From: Tenrec ecaudatus
Lineage: Eukaryota > Chordata > Mammalia > Afrosoricida > Tenrecidae
DNA length: 64,000 bases
Assembly (NCBI RefSeq): GCF_050624435.1
Contig: NC_134539.1
Coordinates: 44,362,001 to 44,426,000 of the forward strand
Direction of reading: 5' to 3'
In this document: positions 45,601 through 55,187 of the stretch, piece by piece
How the letters are laid out: every line of letters starts with the position of its first letter
Position numbering within the stretch: position 1 is the first letter of the stretch
The notes under the pieces: generated by a model
Told to the model about the DNA's origin: nothing
Database searches by the model: none
What the model saw: the letters and a program-made list of their open reading frames with translations, nothing else
Translations under genes and position numbers: made by a program

Positions 45601-46000
45601 CTGTTCCTGCGATGGGATCAGTTCTGACTCACAGCGATTCTAGAGGGTACACTAGAACTGCCATCTTTGGGAAGGTGACCGGACATCCCACTTTTGGCGG
45701 GACAGTCCCAATTTTTAACAATTTTCCACATCCCACGGCGTTTTTTAAAAGCCCCGATTTTTGGAAAGAATGCACGACAAGCTAGGGTATATGGTTTTCG
45801 GCTGCCATGTGGCTATTTCGCCAGGAGATGAGTTTTATCAATGGTGTCCCTCTTTACCAATGTTAAAAGTGGGTTTCCAAGATGGTAAATCTAAACAGGA
45901 ACAGAAAGCCTCATCTTTCTCTTGCGGAGCCTCTGATAGTGTTGAACTACTGACCTTGCAGTTAGCAGCCCAATTCGTAATCCATTACGCCACCAAGTTT
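45600..46000 (-). repeat. AfroSINE (reverse) interrupted by a 205-bp insertion
   Basis: The SINE tail half (TCAGTTCTGACTCACAGCGA..ACTAGAACTGCC) lies at 45618-45663. Its middle and head (GTGGGTTTCCAAGATGG..GTTGAACTACTGACCTTGCA..TACGCCACCAAG) lie at 45869-46000. The segment between them is foreign. Confidence 0.75.
45664..45868. mobile_element. Unidentified insertion nested in an AfroSINE
   Basis: About 205 bp with a G/C-rich left part rich in GTCCC-like words (GGTGACCGGACATCCCAC, GGCGGGACAGTCCC) and a right part GTGTCCCTCTTTACCAATG. No clear inverted repeats or coding potential. It resembles a repeated sequence I have seen in mammalian genomes, but I cannot name it. Confidence 0.5.
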
Positions 46001-47210
46001 CCTTATCCCTTACATAGGGCTGAATAATGACCTGCTGAGCAATGTCATAGAAACAAGCGCATGGCTGGGACTCTATGGTAAGCGGTACCCATGAGGTGCT
46101 TGTGGTGGCTCCCCTGTCATTGGCATGCTCCCTGCTTCGGGAAGCTTGGCTGGTCCAGATCCAACACGGTCATTTCCAACCAGCTGCTGTGCTCTCCGCA
46201 GCGCTCTTGCTCTGACAAGGTGATGGTCACCGCAAGCTTCTCCAGCCGAGGGTCAGCATTCCTAGAGCTCTGCCGCCTCTCAGTCAGGCAGCTTCCTTTC
46301 AGACCATTTTCCTGAAGAGAGATGCTTAGCCGACCTGTTGCTCTTGTCTTAACTTAGAACCCGGCCTCTCCTCATCATCTTTTTTCAGACCCGGCATTCT
46401 CTCCTTGGAGACCACTCAGATTGTAGCCCCCTTCCAAGTCTGTGTCGTGAATCTTCCTCCCCCTCCCACTGTTCAGGGAGGTGAAGGGAAGAAACGCCGG
46501 GCCCTTGGATCTGCTGGCTCTGTTTTGGCACACTGGCTCCACAGTGAACTTGGAAACGCCCACAGGAAAACCACCGAACCTTCTTTCCTTCTCTGTGAAA
46601 CAGGGTCATCATCAACAAAGCCGTGCGTCCGACGCTGGCCCCTCCAAGAACGGCCTTCTTACCACTGCCAGAGTGCCGCTGCAATTGGGGAAATGGAGAT
46701 CAGTTATAGAGAGGGCTGGTCAGCCCGAGAAGGAAGTACCAGTCAGGAGAATGCCTATGAAACATTTTATGAATATACAGTTTGAGTATTTCCTAAACCA
46801 GAGTAAAAAACAGACACAACATGTCAGTGACATTTAACACATATTAAAACACTAATACCAAGTGCGATCCAATTCTTTCTATTTGTCATCCCTGCTTATG
46901 AGAAGGTTTTCAAGCCCCCCCTTCCTCTGAAGCTTTAGGAAAACGATGAAAATGACAGTTGCTATGTAACAGATAAGAGGCAGGTCAGGGGCTGTTTGCT
47001 TGTTTGTTTGTCCGTTCCTGTAATTGGATCTCCAACCTCATACGGTCTTCCTGTTTGTTTGCTTGAGGATTTTGTCTCCTGATTCCTAGAGACGAAGCTT
47101 AAACACTTTGCACCTCAAAGCAGGGTGGAGGCAGACACGCACCAGGCCTGCCATACCTGATGCCATAGGTCCTGGAACACCGTGAATGCCTCCTCTTCTA
47201 GGAAGCCCAG
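46001..47210. other. Intergenic stretch without recognised features
   Basis: No gene and no confident repeat. A short TTTG repeat lies near 46990-47010. Confidence 0.4.
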
Positions 47211-47523
47211 TGTGTTAGTCTGGGAACATCAGAGAAAGAAATCCACAGAAACTCGTGTAGAAGAGAGAGTTTCATATAAAGCTAAGTACACATCAAGAGA
47301 ACATCCCAACCCAGTGCTGCCTAAGCCCACAAGGCCAACATTAACCCATATGTCTGATACCAATCCACAAAGTCCTCCTCCATCTCACAAAACAGACGCA
47401 ATGATGCCGACTGCAGGAGGAAAGTCGAATCAGTGAGTGTGTAAGCATCTCATCACGGCCAGGGGTCTCCACACGGCTGCTCCAGCACCCAGGGCTGCAT
47501 CAGGGTAGGTACATGTGGCTTCT

Positions 47524-47525
<2 letters not shown>
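47211..47525 (-). mobile_element. Family B LTR-like element, left arm (reverse)
   Basis: It starts TGTGTTAGTCTGGGAACATC and follows the same order as 58788-59100 (CCACAGAAACTCGTG, ACATCCCAACCCAGTGCTGC, CAGGGCTGCATCAGGGTAGG). It is cut off where the CT tract begins. Confidence 0.8.
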
Positions 47526-47621
<96 letters not shown>

Positions 47622-47701
47622 CCCCTCTCCCTCTCTCTCCTCTCTCTCTTCCCCCCCCTCTCTCCCCCTCTCCTTCTCTCTCTCCCCCTCTCCCTCTCCC
47701 T
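47519..47701. repeat. (CT)n-rich microsatellite, about 180 bp
   Basis: Long CT tract passing rightwards into interrupted CCCCTCTC units. Open frames across it (poly-Ser-Leu or Arg-Glu) are low-complexity artefacts. Confidence 0.95.
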
Positions 47702-48055
47702 CGGGGTCATTGCAGAAGACAAGCCACATGGACATAACCAGACCTCTCAAGCAGGAGAAGCCACAGAGAGACCCCTGCCAGTGCTGAGATGCTTACAACG
47801 CCACTGGACCCAAATACTTTCTACCCACTGGCTTGTGATTGTCCTGCATTTGGCTTCATTGCATGTGTTCTATGAGTCTGAAGAGGACTTTATAGATTGG
47901 TATCAGAAATATGGGCTAATATCAGACTTATGGCCTTGGACTGGACTGGGTTGGGGTGTTTTCTTAATGTACAATTGCTCTTGTATATAAATCTCTTCCT
48001 TATACATATCCATGTGCCTAGGAATTTGTTTCTCTAGTCCACCCAGACTAACACA
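47702..48055 (+). mobile_element. Family B LTR-like element, right arm (forward)
   Basis: GGGGTCATTGCAGAAGACAA..CCTGCCAGTGCTGAGATGCTTA..TTTGTTTCTCTAGTCCACCC then AGACTAACACA matches 60495-60840. Its sequence is the reverse complement of the left arm at roughly three quarters of positions by eye. Confidence 0.8.
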
Positions 48056-48056
48056 A

Positions 48057-48183
48057 TGGGAGAAAGGTGAGGCTTTCTGCGCCTGTCAAGATGCACAGCC
48101 TTGGAGATCCACAAAGGCAGCTCAACTCTGCACTAGAGGGTCCCTGTGAGTCAGAATTGACTCAATGGCAGTGAGGCTGTTTT
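48057..48183 (+). repeat. AfroSINE 3' fragment
   Basis: GAGAAAGGTGAGGCTTTCTG..GGTCCCTGTGAGTCAGAATTGACTCAATGGCAGTGAGG is the SINE middle and tail. It starts directly at the end of the LTR arm. Confidence 0.75.
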
Positions 48184-48280
48184 TCATTTCCCCTGATCTG
48201 GTCTTCTCTGAGGTAACCAGCCTACAAGCGTGAACTTAAATGAGAGCAAATTGAATGCAATTCCCCCCCTTCTTAAATGA

Positions 48281-48325
48281 AAGGAGCCCTGGTGATATGG
48301 TAGTTGAGGGCTCAGCTCTTCAAGG
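48281..48325 (+). repeat. AfroSINE head fragment
   Basis: AAAGGAGCCCTGGTGATATG..GAGGGCTCAGCTCTTC corresponds to the tRNA-derived first 45 bases only. Confidence 0.55.
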
Positions 48326-48539
48326 CAATGAGTTTTGGGTGTTTTGTTTTTTCCTCCTTCTTCGTAAAGCCGCATGTGACTCTCAGTTTCCTCTCTAGCT
48401 CCATCTCTCCCCAAGCCCCTGCCCCAATCTTCCTCTCACCAGTCGGCCCCAGGTCATTGCCAGGTTCTATCCATTCCCTCGCCTTTCTACAGACTGGGTC
48501 TATTGCCTACAGCGTTTTTCTCCCCTCCTAGCCTCTCTT

Positions 48540-48745
48540 TGGAGCCCCAGTGGCTTAGTGGTTATGCATTGGGCTGCTACCCACAGGGCAGCATTTCACA
48601 ACCAGCAACCAGTCCAGGGGAGACAGCGCTTCCTACCCCATAAAGAGTTCAGTCTTGGAAACTCGAGTAGTTCTACCCTGTCCTCCAGGTACTGGTCACT
48701 ATGAGCCGGCACAACTCGATGACAGTGAGTTTGGTTTTACCCTCC
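48540..48745 (+). repeat. AfroSINE, near full length
   Basis: The head GGAGCCCCAGTGGCTTAGTG is intact, followed by GGGCTGCTACCCACAGG. The tail GGTCACTATGAGCCGGCACA..CTCGATGACAGTGAGTTTGG is also intact. Confidence 0.85.
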
Positions 48746-48749
48746 ACTT

Positions 48750-48960
48750 CAGGAGCCCTGGTGGCTGCTGAGCTCTGAGTTGGGCTGCTAACCACAAGGT
48801 TAATAGTTCAAAACCACCAATGACTCCCTGGGACAAAGACTAGTCTTTCTGCTCCTGTCAAGAGTTACAGTCTCAGAAACCCACAGGGGCACTTCTACTC
48901 TGTCCAGTAGGCTCACTAAGTTGAAATCAACAAGATGGCAGTGAGTTCATTTTGGTATCC
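48750..48960 (+). repeat. AfroSINE, full length
   Basis: Clear full-length copy: CAGGAGCCCTGGTGGCTGCT, TTGGGCTGCTAACCACAAGG, AATAGTTCAAAACCACC (B box), TCAGAAACCCACAGGGGCAC, and the tail AACAAGATGGCAGTGAG. It sits directly behind another copy. Confidence 0.88.
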
Positions 48961-49062
48961 TCTACCTTAGCTACCTCCTATCTGTCTGTCTGCATGCTCA
49001 CCTCAGACTTAACCACTTTGATTCGATATGTGTCTTCCATAAAACGGGAATGATGAAAATAT

Positions 49063-49088
49063 CTCCCTCCCTCCCTCCCTCCCTCCCA
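49063..49088. repeat. (CCCT)n simple repeat
   Basis: Six to seven tandem CTCC units. Confidence 0.9.
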
Positions 49089-49369
49089 GGTAGTTGGAAG
49101 GAATGACTATGTGGATCCACATCACTGTGGGTATCTTTTCAGGGAAACAAGCAGTGCCATACGCTTCTGGTTATGTGCTTCTCCGTTATCCCAGACTTCT
49201 CTGACACGGAACCCCCAACCTTGTGTTGCTGGCCCGCAAACACCAAGACAACAACCAGAAACCATTGCCTCTCGGTCAATGTTCATTCCCCACTCAGCCC
49301 AATGTGTTGCCCAATGGGTGGCAGAGCAGAGCTGAGAGCCAGACAGCTTTCTGGGCTCAAGTCTTAGGG

Positions 49370-49455
49370 TTTCTGCAACACCTCTGTGTGGATTTGAACC
49401 ACCAACCTTTCAGTTCACAACTGAAATCATTTGTTCCACCCAGGGACCCTCACAG
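49370..49455 (-). repeat. AfroSINE head fragment (reverse)
   Basis: GGATTTGAACCACCAACCTT..CAGTTCACAACTG..TTCCACCCAGGGACCC is the reversed tRNA-like head of the long form. Confidence 0.65.
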
Positions 49456-50659
49456 GGTTTGGCTTCTCTGTGTCATCATTCAGAGCGCATGGCTGGGGGC
49501 TCCGGGAGACAGAGCCTTAGCTGAATGAATCCGCCGTGAGGCCCAGGGGCTCCTTTACCATGCCTGAAAGTCATTCCAGAGGAGTCAAGGGAACGCCCTC
49601 TCCGCAGGGCTTCTGAGAAAGCATCTTTGAGGCGTCTGCACAGCGCTCCATAACGAGAAACAGCCCCATCAACTCACCATGTTAACAGCATGACATACAG
49701 AGACACTCTCACCTTCTCTTCAAAAATGGAAAAGAAGGAAGGGGAAAAACCATGAAGAGGAAAATTACTCAGTCATCACTGTCACCCTTGGCAAACAAAC
49801 ATTGCTATTACATACTCGAGAACTCAAGGAGTAGCACATACTTAGGCACAGGTGCAATCAGCAGCGAGGTGCGGGTGTGGTAAACCCGGCACTTACAGTG
49901 GCTCATTTGCACTGCAGAAGAGGGGGGATGCTGATGTTCATGCAAACGCTTTCTCAACCAGCCCCAGTTAAGTGATCGCATTAATATTTTTAAGGCGCAT
50001 CCTAGGCAAGACACTTTTTTCTGGGGAAAGGAGCAGGTAAGTTGGATCAGTGGATTTCTGAGCAACACTAGCAGATCTGCCAGGGGATTCAAAGGGTTAA
50101 TGGGAAAATTCTACTGCCTTTTAGGTTATTTACTTTTTCCATGAACTTTTGGATACTACTTCCAGGTAAGATTTTACTAGTTTTCTGATGGAAGAAGTGA
50201 TATTTTTTTCATTGTGAACAATTTGGAGACGACAGAAAACAAGATGATCAAAATCTACTATCATCCCTTTTTTCCTATGATCAACTTATCATTTACTTGG
50301 TCCCCTCTATCTTACCCTCAGTAACTTACTGGAAGTTACACTCAGTAGCGCATCCAGTAGATGATTCCACCCAATCTCATGGCTTTAACTTCTACATGCA
50401 GGCTCATGATTCTCAAATTATTACTTCCAGGTCTGCTCTCTTCCCCACACTCTAGGCTAGAGGTCAAAGACAGAGCTCTATAGATATTAAATACCCAGTC
50501 TACTTTGAGTGGACTCCGGCGCATGTCAACCCCATCCATGGAAGAATGGGACAGTCAGTACTCATGGTTAGCATTGCTCTGACCTTTGGCAAGCAGATCA
50601 CCAGAACTTTCTTTCACAGACCAAAAAACAGACTCTTCCTATGTGCTTCTTTAAGCCCA
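49456..50659. other. Intergenic stretch without recognised repeats
   Basis: No gene. The part near 49800-50110 is repeat-free and contains words such as CGCATTAATATTTTTAAGG and TCATGCAAACGC. It could be a regulatory element, unproven. Confidence 0.35.
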
Positions 50660-50925
50660 TTATTCACACTGGGTCAATGTATCTTGTTGAAGACCTTCCA
50701 CTTTTCTGTTGTCTAATTGACCAAGCATGATGCTCTTCTCCAGGAACTGGTCCCTCCTGATAATGGGTTCAAATTCAGTGACACAAAGCCACTACCTTCT
50801 CTTCTAAGGGAAATACTAACTGTACTTCTTCTAACATATATTTGTTTCTTCTTCTGGTACTCCATGGCTTATCCAATATTCTTTACCAATATCATAATTT
50901 AAAGGCATAAATTCTTCTTTAGTTC
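50660..50925 (-). mobile_element. RTE-clade LINE 3' part (reverse), first segment
   Basis: ACCAAGCATGATGCTCTTCTCC..AACTGGTCCCTCCTGATAAT..TCCAATATTCTTTACCAAT matches the reverse of the RTE 3' region and parallels 9250-9420. It is interrupted at about 50926. Confidence 0.7.
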
Positions 50926-51385
50926 CATATTGGAAGAAAGGCGGGTGTGTGTGTGTGTGGGAGAAGAATCAAATTTCATATCAATCTGCGGCTGATTGCT
51001 GTGAGTCAGGCATCTGACCTGTCTCCACCTTCCAACATTCTTCAGCACTCCGACACTAGCTGTTCCTCCCATGGCACTCTTTACACCTCTACTGAGTTCA
51101 ATGATTTATTGCAATGGTCCCACAAAAACACATCATATCCACAATTGTGGGGTTTAGTGGGGGAATTAACAGGTTATAATTCAGGATCAGAAATGCTCAG
51201 GACATAGTTCTTTGGTCAGGAAAGTCTCTTCCCAGTCATGCCTGCCACAGTCTCTGGTCCTTGGCTCCTCAGCCATATGGCCCCTTGGTTTCTGTCTTGC
51301 TCAGGCAGTGTTACAAAGCTCTTTTAGTACTGCCGGTAAATTCCCAATGGGCACACCACTCTGAACATTTGCCTAATACAATTCA
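50926..51385. mobile_element. Unidentified insertion within RTE LINE
   Basis: About 460 bp separates the two RTE segments. It opens with a short GT tract and includes TTATAATTCAGGATCAGAAA and TGCTCAGGACATAGTTC. It looks like a decayed retroelement or LTR, but I cannot name it. Confidence 0.4.
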
Positions 51386-51835
51386 CAGGGCAATATTTTG
51401 GTGGCTGCTTCAATAAGTGCTCATTATGGATCTAAGTAAAACAAAATCCTTGATAATTTCAATCTTTTCTACATTTATTATGGTGTTGCTTATTGGCCCA
51501 GCTGGGAGAATTTTTGTTTTCTATATGTTGAGGGGTAATCCATACCGAAATCTGTAGACTTTCATCTTCATTAGTAAGTGCTTCAAGTCCTTTTCACTTC
51601 CAACATCCAAGGTCATGTCATCTGCACATCACAGGTTGATAATGAGTTCTCCAATCCTGATACTGACTTCTTCACATAGTTCAGTTTCACGGATGATGTG
51701 TTCAGCATACAGATTGAATAAGTATTGTGAAAGGATACAACCTTGACACACACCTTTCTTGATTTTAAAGTTGTCTGATAGTATCCTCTTGTTTGTTTCA
51801 AATGACTGCCTCTTGCTCTATGTACAGGGCCCACA
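51386..51835 (-). mobile_element. RTE-clade LINE, reverse transcriptase region (reverse), second segment
   Basis: It aligns by eye with 10262-10660: CATTATGGATCTAAGTAAAACAAAATCC, ATCATCTGCACATC-type words, and CACACACCTTTCTTGATTTT. Broken frames throughout. Confidence 0.7.
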
Positions 51836-51844
51836 AGAGCAAAA

Positions 51845-52015
51845 TTAAGTGTTTAATGCTAATATGAAGGTTGAAAATTCAAATCCACCCCATGACTCCA
51901 TGGAAGAAAGGTCTGATCATCTGATTTTATAAAGGATTACAGCCAAAAAAAACTCCACGGAACAGTTGTATCCTATAACATGATTTGGAATCTACTCGGG
52001 GGCAATGGGTCTGTC
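51845..52015 (+). repeat. AfroSINE, long form
   Basis: GGTTGAAAATTCAAATCCACC, CATGGAAGAAAGGTCTGATC and ATCTACTCGGGGGCAATGGG appear in order. Confidence 0.7.
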
Positions 52016-52059
52016 TCTTCAAGACCTTAGAGTTTTCCAAACTGATGGCAATATTGAGA

Positions 52060-52200
52060 TGGGAGGACCCCTGGTCGCACATGGTTAAGCTCATAGTTGC
52101 TAACAAAAAGGTGAGCAGTTTGAATCCACCCGGTAGCTCCATAGGAGAAATACCTGTTGATTTATTTCCTTAATAATTACAGCCAAAAAACCCAAACCCC
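52060..52200 (+). repeat. AfroSINE, long form, truncated
   Basis: GGTCGCACATGGTTAAGCTC..AGCAGTTTGAATCCACCC..CCATAGGAGAAATACCTGTT followed by an A-rich, C-rich run. Confidence 0.65.
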
Positions 52201-52479
52201 AAAACCCTTCTCCCACATGTCTTTGTTATGAGTTGGAAATTGCAGCTCATAGAATGAGTTAGAAAATTACAAAACTGGAGTGGAGACAGACTTTGTGATC
52301 CTATTTTGGGGAAGTAGGATTGCAATCTCTGTCTGACCATCTATCAACCATTGCTGACACCTCTTGGGATCTCAGCAGACTTTGGACACTCTACCATAGC
52401 ACGTGGTAAAAAGAACTGTCTTGGGCTCTGATTGTATCCTACAGTTATATCCTCTCTACTGTTAGTCCACCGTAGAGCC

Positions 52480-52993
52480 TGTAGTAGCCTGGGTACTTTA
52501 GACAAACAAATCCACAGAAACTCATGTATAAGAGAGAGTTTTATATAAAGGGTAAGTGCACATCAAGAAAACATCCCAACCCAGTGCTGCCCAAGCCCAC
52601 AAGGCCAACATTAACCCATATGTCTGATACCAATCCACAGTCCTCCTCCATCTCACTCACAAAACAGATGCAATGATGCCGACTGCAGGAAGAAAGCCGA
52701 ATCAGTGAATGTGTAAGCATCTCAGCACTGGCAGGGGTCTCCACACGCTGCTCCAGCACCCAGGGCTGCATCAGGGTAGGTCCATATGGCTTCTCCTCAG
52801 GGATGTCCTGCAGGAAGTGATCCTTGTCAGCTGAAGCAGGGAACTTGCTAAGGCAGCTGCACCCTGGTCTGACCATCACAAAACAAGAGACCCAAGAACT
52901 AGAAAGGAGAGGCTCACCGAGCCATTTTTCTCTCTGCACTTCAATTAACCCCGCATGTGTTTATTGGCTAGGTTGGCACAGTAAACTAGCTCA
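52480..52993 (-). mobile_element. Family B solo LTR-like element (reverse)
   Basis: It starts TGTAGTAGCCTGGGTAC and ends TTGGCACAGTAAACTAGCTCA, 514 bp with TG..CA ends. Flanking 5-mers GAGCC and GCACC agree at 3 of 5, a possible decayed duplication. The body matches 58788-59304 throughout. Confidence 0.8.
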
Positions 52994-53520
52994 GCACCTC
53001 TCTTGGTTTGCCTTTGGGAGATTCAGCACTGTTCTTTCGGTGGGTTTTCCAAACTTAGCCTGCTCAATCATTTCCTGACTTCAGATGAAGCTCTGGAAAG
53101 CAAGGTATGGTGCGGGTACTCCCAGAGACATGCTATTACCCAGAGTCATCTTCATGGAAGGACTTGCAACCCAGGTTTGGGAAGTGAGTATTGTTATCAG
53201 ATGGCCTCCAACTGATGTAAAGAGCCACCATGTCCAAAGTCATGCCCTTCTGAAGGCAACTGATGACTGAGCAAGGCAGAGGGCAAGTGGTCTTTAGGGT
53301 GTAAACATGATTTAGTCCAAAGTATATCTTGAATTTGTAGGTAAATCAGAACAGGTTCATATGGTTCTTATTGAGCCTTCCTTTTTTTTTTCTCTTTGTG
53401 TTTACCTTTACAGATGATATGCCATGAAGAAGACACAGCACACCAGAAGTACGTTAAAGGGAAACTATACTGTGGCATGGTGTCTGGCTGTGTAGATTAT
53501 AGAGAGCCTTTCTTTCAGGC

Positions 53521-53925
53521 AAAGGGGCCCTGGGGGTTCTATAGCAGTGGTTCTCAACCTGTGAGTCACAACCCCTTTGCCGGTTGAAAGACCCTTTCAC
53601 AGAGGTCGCCCAATTCATCACAGTAACAAAATTACAATTATGAAGTAGCAACAAAAATAATTGTATGGTTGGGGGTCACCCCAACATGAGGAACTGCATT
53701 AAAGGGTCGCTGTATTAGGAAGGTTGAGAACCACTGCTCTATAGGATAAGATCTGGATTGCTAGTCACAAGTCAGTGGTTCAAACTCACCAAACACTCTG
53801 TGGGAGGATGAGGCTGTCTGTTCTCATGAAGATTTACAGCCTTGAAAACCCTTCTGTAGGGTCACTGAGAGCCAAAATATACTTGAAAGCAATTGGGTTA
53901 GGTTTGACTTTGATTTTACTGTGCA
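53521..53925 (+). repeat. AfroSINE interrupted by SPIN
   Basis: The head GGGGCCCTGGGGGTTCTATAG (53524-53544) is cut by SPIN. The SINE resumes at 53737 with CTCTATAGGATAAG, then GGATTGCTAGTCACAAGTCAGTGGTTC, and ends GGTTAGGTTTGAC. Confidence 0.75.
53545..53736 (+). mobile_element. SPIN non-autonomous hAT element with perfect 16-bp inverted repeats
   Basis: The 192-bp element has ends CAGTGGTTCTCAACCT and AGGTTGAGAACCACTG, fully complementary. The 8-bp target duplication TTCTATAG / CTCTATAG (one mismatch) lies at 53537-53544 and 53737-53744. The body includes GAGTCACAACCCCTTTG, CCTTTCACAGAGGTCGCC, GGGGTCACCCCAACATGAGG and AAAGGGTCGCTGTATTAGG. There is no transposase; it would have relied on an autonomous SPIN. 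Confidence 0.93.
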
Positions 53926-54375
53926 AAGCATTTTCAGTGATTCAAAAGGTACATGTGAAGCAAGTGAAAGTGATTGTGGTGAAGAATTTTTTTCAACTAT
54001 GGTTTGGTTCAATCATTTTAAAATGTAGGTGATTTCACACAAGATGAAAGAGCAAAGAGGAGTTGGCTATAAGTTGTAACAAACAAAAGTTTGTTCCAGA
54101 GAACTGCCTAACTAAAGGCCTCGCTTTCAACCTAACACAAAACAATCCTAGTCATTTGAGTCCCTCTCAAATTCCCTGCTGGCCCAGACGTTTCTAGGAT
54201 TATTTCATCGTTTTTTGGCATTCCTTTCTGGCCAATCCTATGTTCCATTTATTTCTTAAATGTTGATTCTTAGTAAATATCTTGTGTCCCAAACCTCATC
54301 TCAGCTTGCACCGACACAACCTGCAATATTTGGCAACTTGAGCCATTCACAGGTCCATGATGGGCATACTTGTTG

Positions 54376-54430
54376 CAAGTATCTCTTTTTAAAAAAAATC
54401 ATTTTATTGGGAGCTCGGCAAGTCTCTTAT
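54376..54430 (-). mobile_element. Ultra-short family A insertion (reverse)
   Basis: Only about 35 bases of the family A 3' end are present (TTTTTAAAAAAAATCATTTTATTGGGAGCTCG, reverse). They lie between GCAAGTATCTCTT (54376-54388) and GCAAGTCTCTTA (54419-54430), probable diverged target duplications. Confidence 0.7.
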
Positions 54431-54959
54431 TTCCTCTCTGAGCCCCTCCCTCAGCACAGCCCCTGAAATCGTTACAGAGTCCACAGAACCATACTACCAG
54501 CTGTCATCATTCAATCTCTCCAAACCTATCCTAAATAACATAGCATATGACTTCTGACACAGGAAAAACCACGCTTTCAAAATTCAAACCCCTTTTCTAT
54601 CAACTGGAATTCTCTGAAAGGCTCTTTTGAAACTGGAGATTTAGGATTGGTGCTTTTATTCTCCCTTGTTTGGCTGTGGCCTGCCTTCATAGAGGCAATT
54701 AGCTTGGACTGCCCTAGCTGCCGCTGAAATGAGTGGAAGGCGCCCAGTGTACAGAGGCAGACGTGTGGAGGTATATAGGTATGTGTGTAGAGCACAGAAA
54801 GTACATGGACTAATAACTCAAAATTTAACCCTGTCACACTTGTCAATAACCGTAGTCTTCTAAAAAACCCTGAAAAGAGCTAACGTTCAGGTTTGTGCTG
54901 GTTCTGAAACCCAGACGTAAAAGGTAAGGAGACAATTGCCAGAGATGCTACTGCTAAAG

Positions 54960-55187
54960 CCGCTGACTGTTGTCGTACTGGTCCCCGACTCGTGGTGAAC
55001 TTGTGCATCACTAAAGGGACCTGCTCAGGCCTGGGAAGTTTACATCACGAGTTGTGGATCAGATCATTGTGATCCATGATGGTTTTCAGAAGTAGATCAC
55101 CAGGCCATTTTTCCCTAGTCTATCTTAGTATGGAAGCTCTGCTGACACCTGTTCAGTACCATAGGAACACATAAGCTTCCACTGACA
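54960..55187 (-). repeat. AfroSINE, long form (reverse)
   Basis: TTGTCGTACTGGTCCCCGAC..GGTTTTCAGAAGTAGATCACCAGGCC is the reversed long-form AfroSINE tail and insert. The head is decayed. Confidence 0.65.

Noticed and set aside
47430-47787. Arg-Glu and Ser-Leu repeat proteins
   Set aside because: Six-frame translations of the CT tract.
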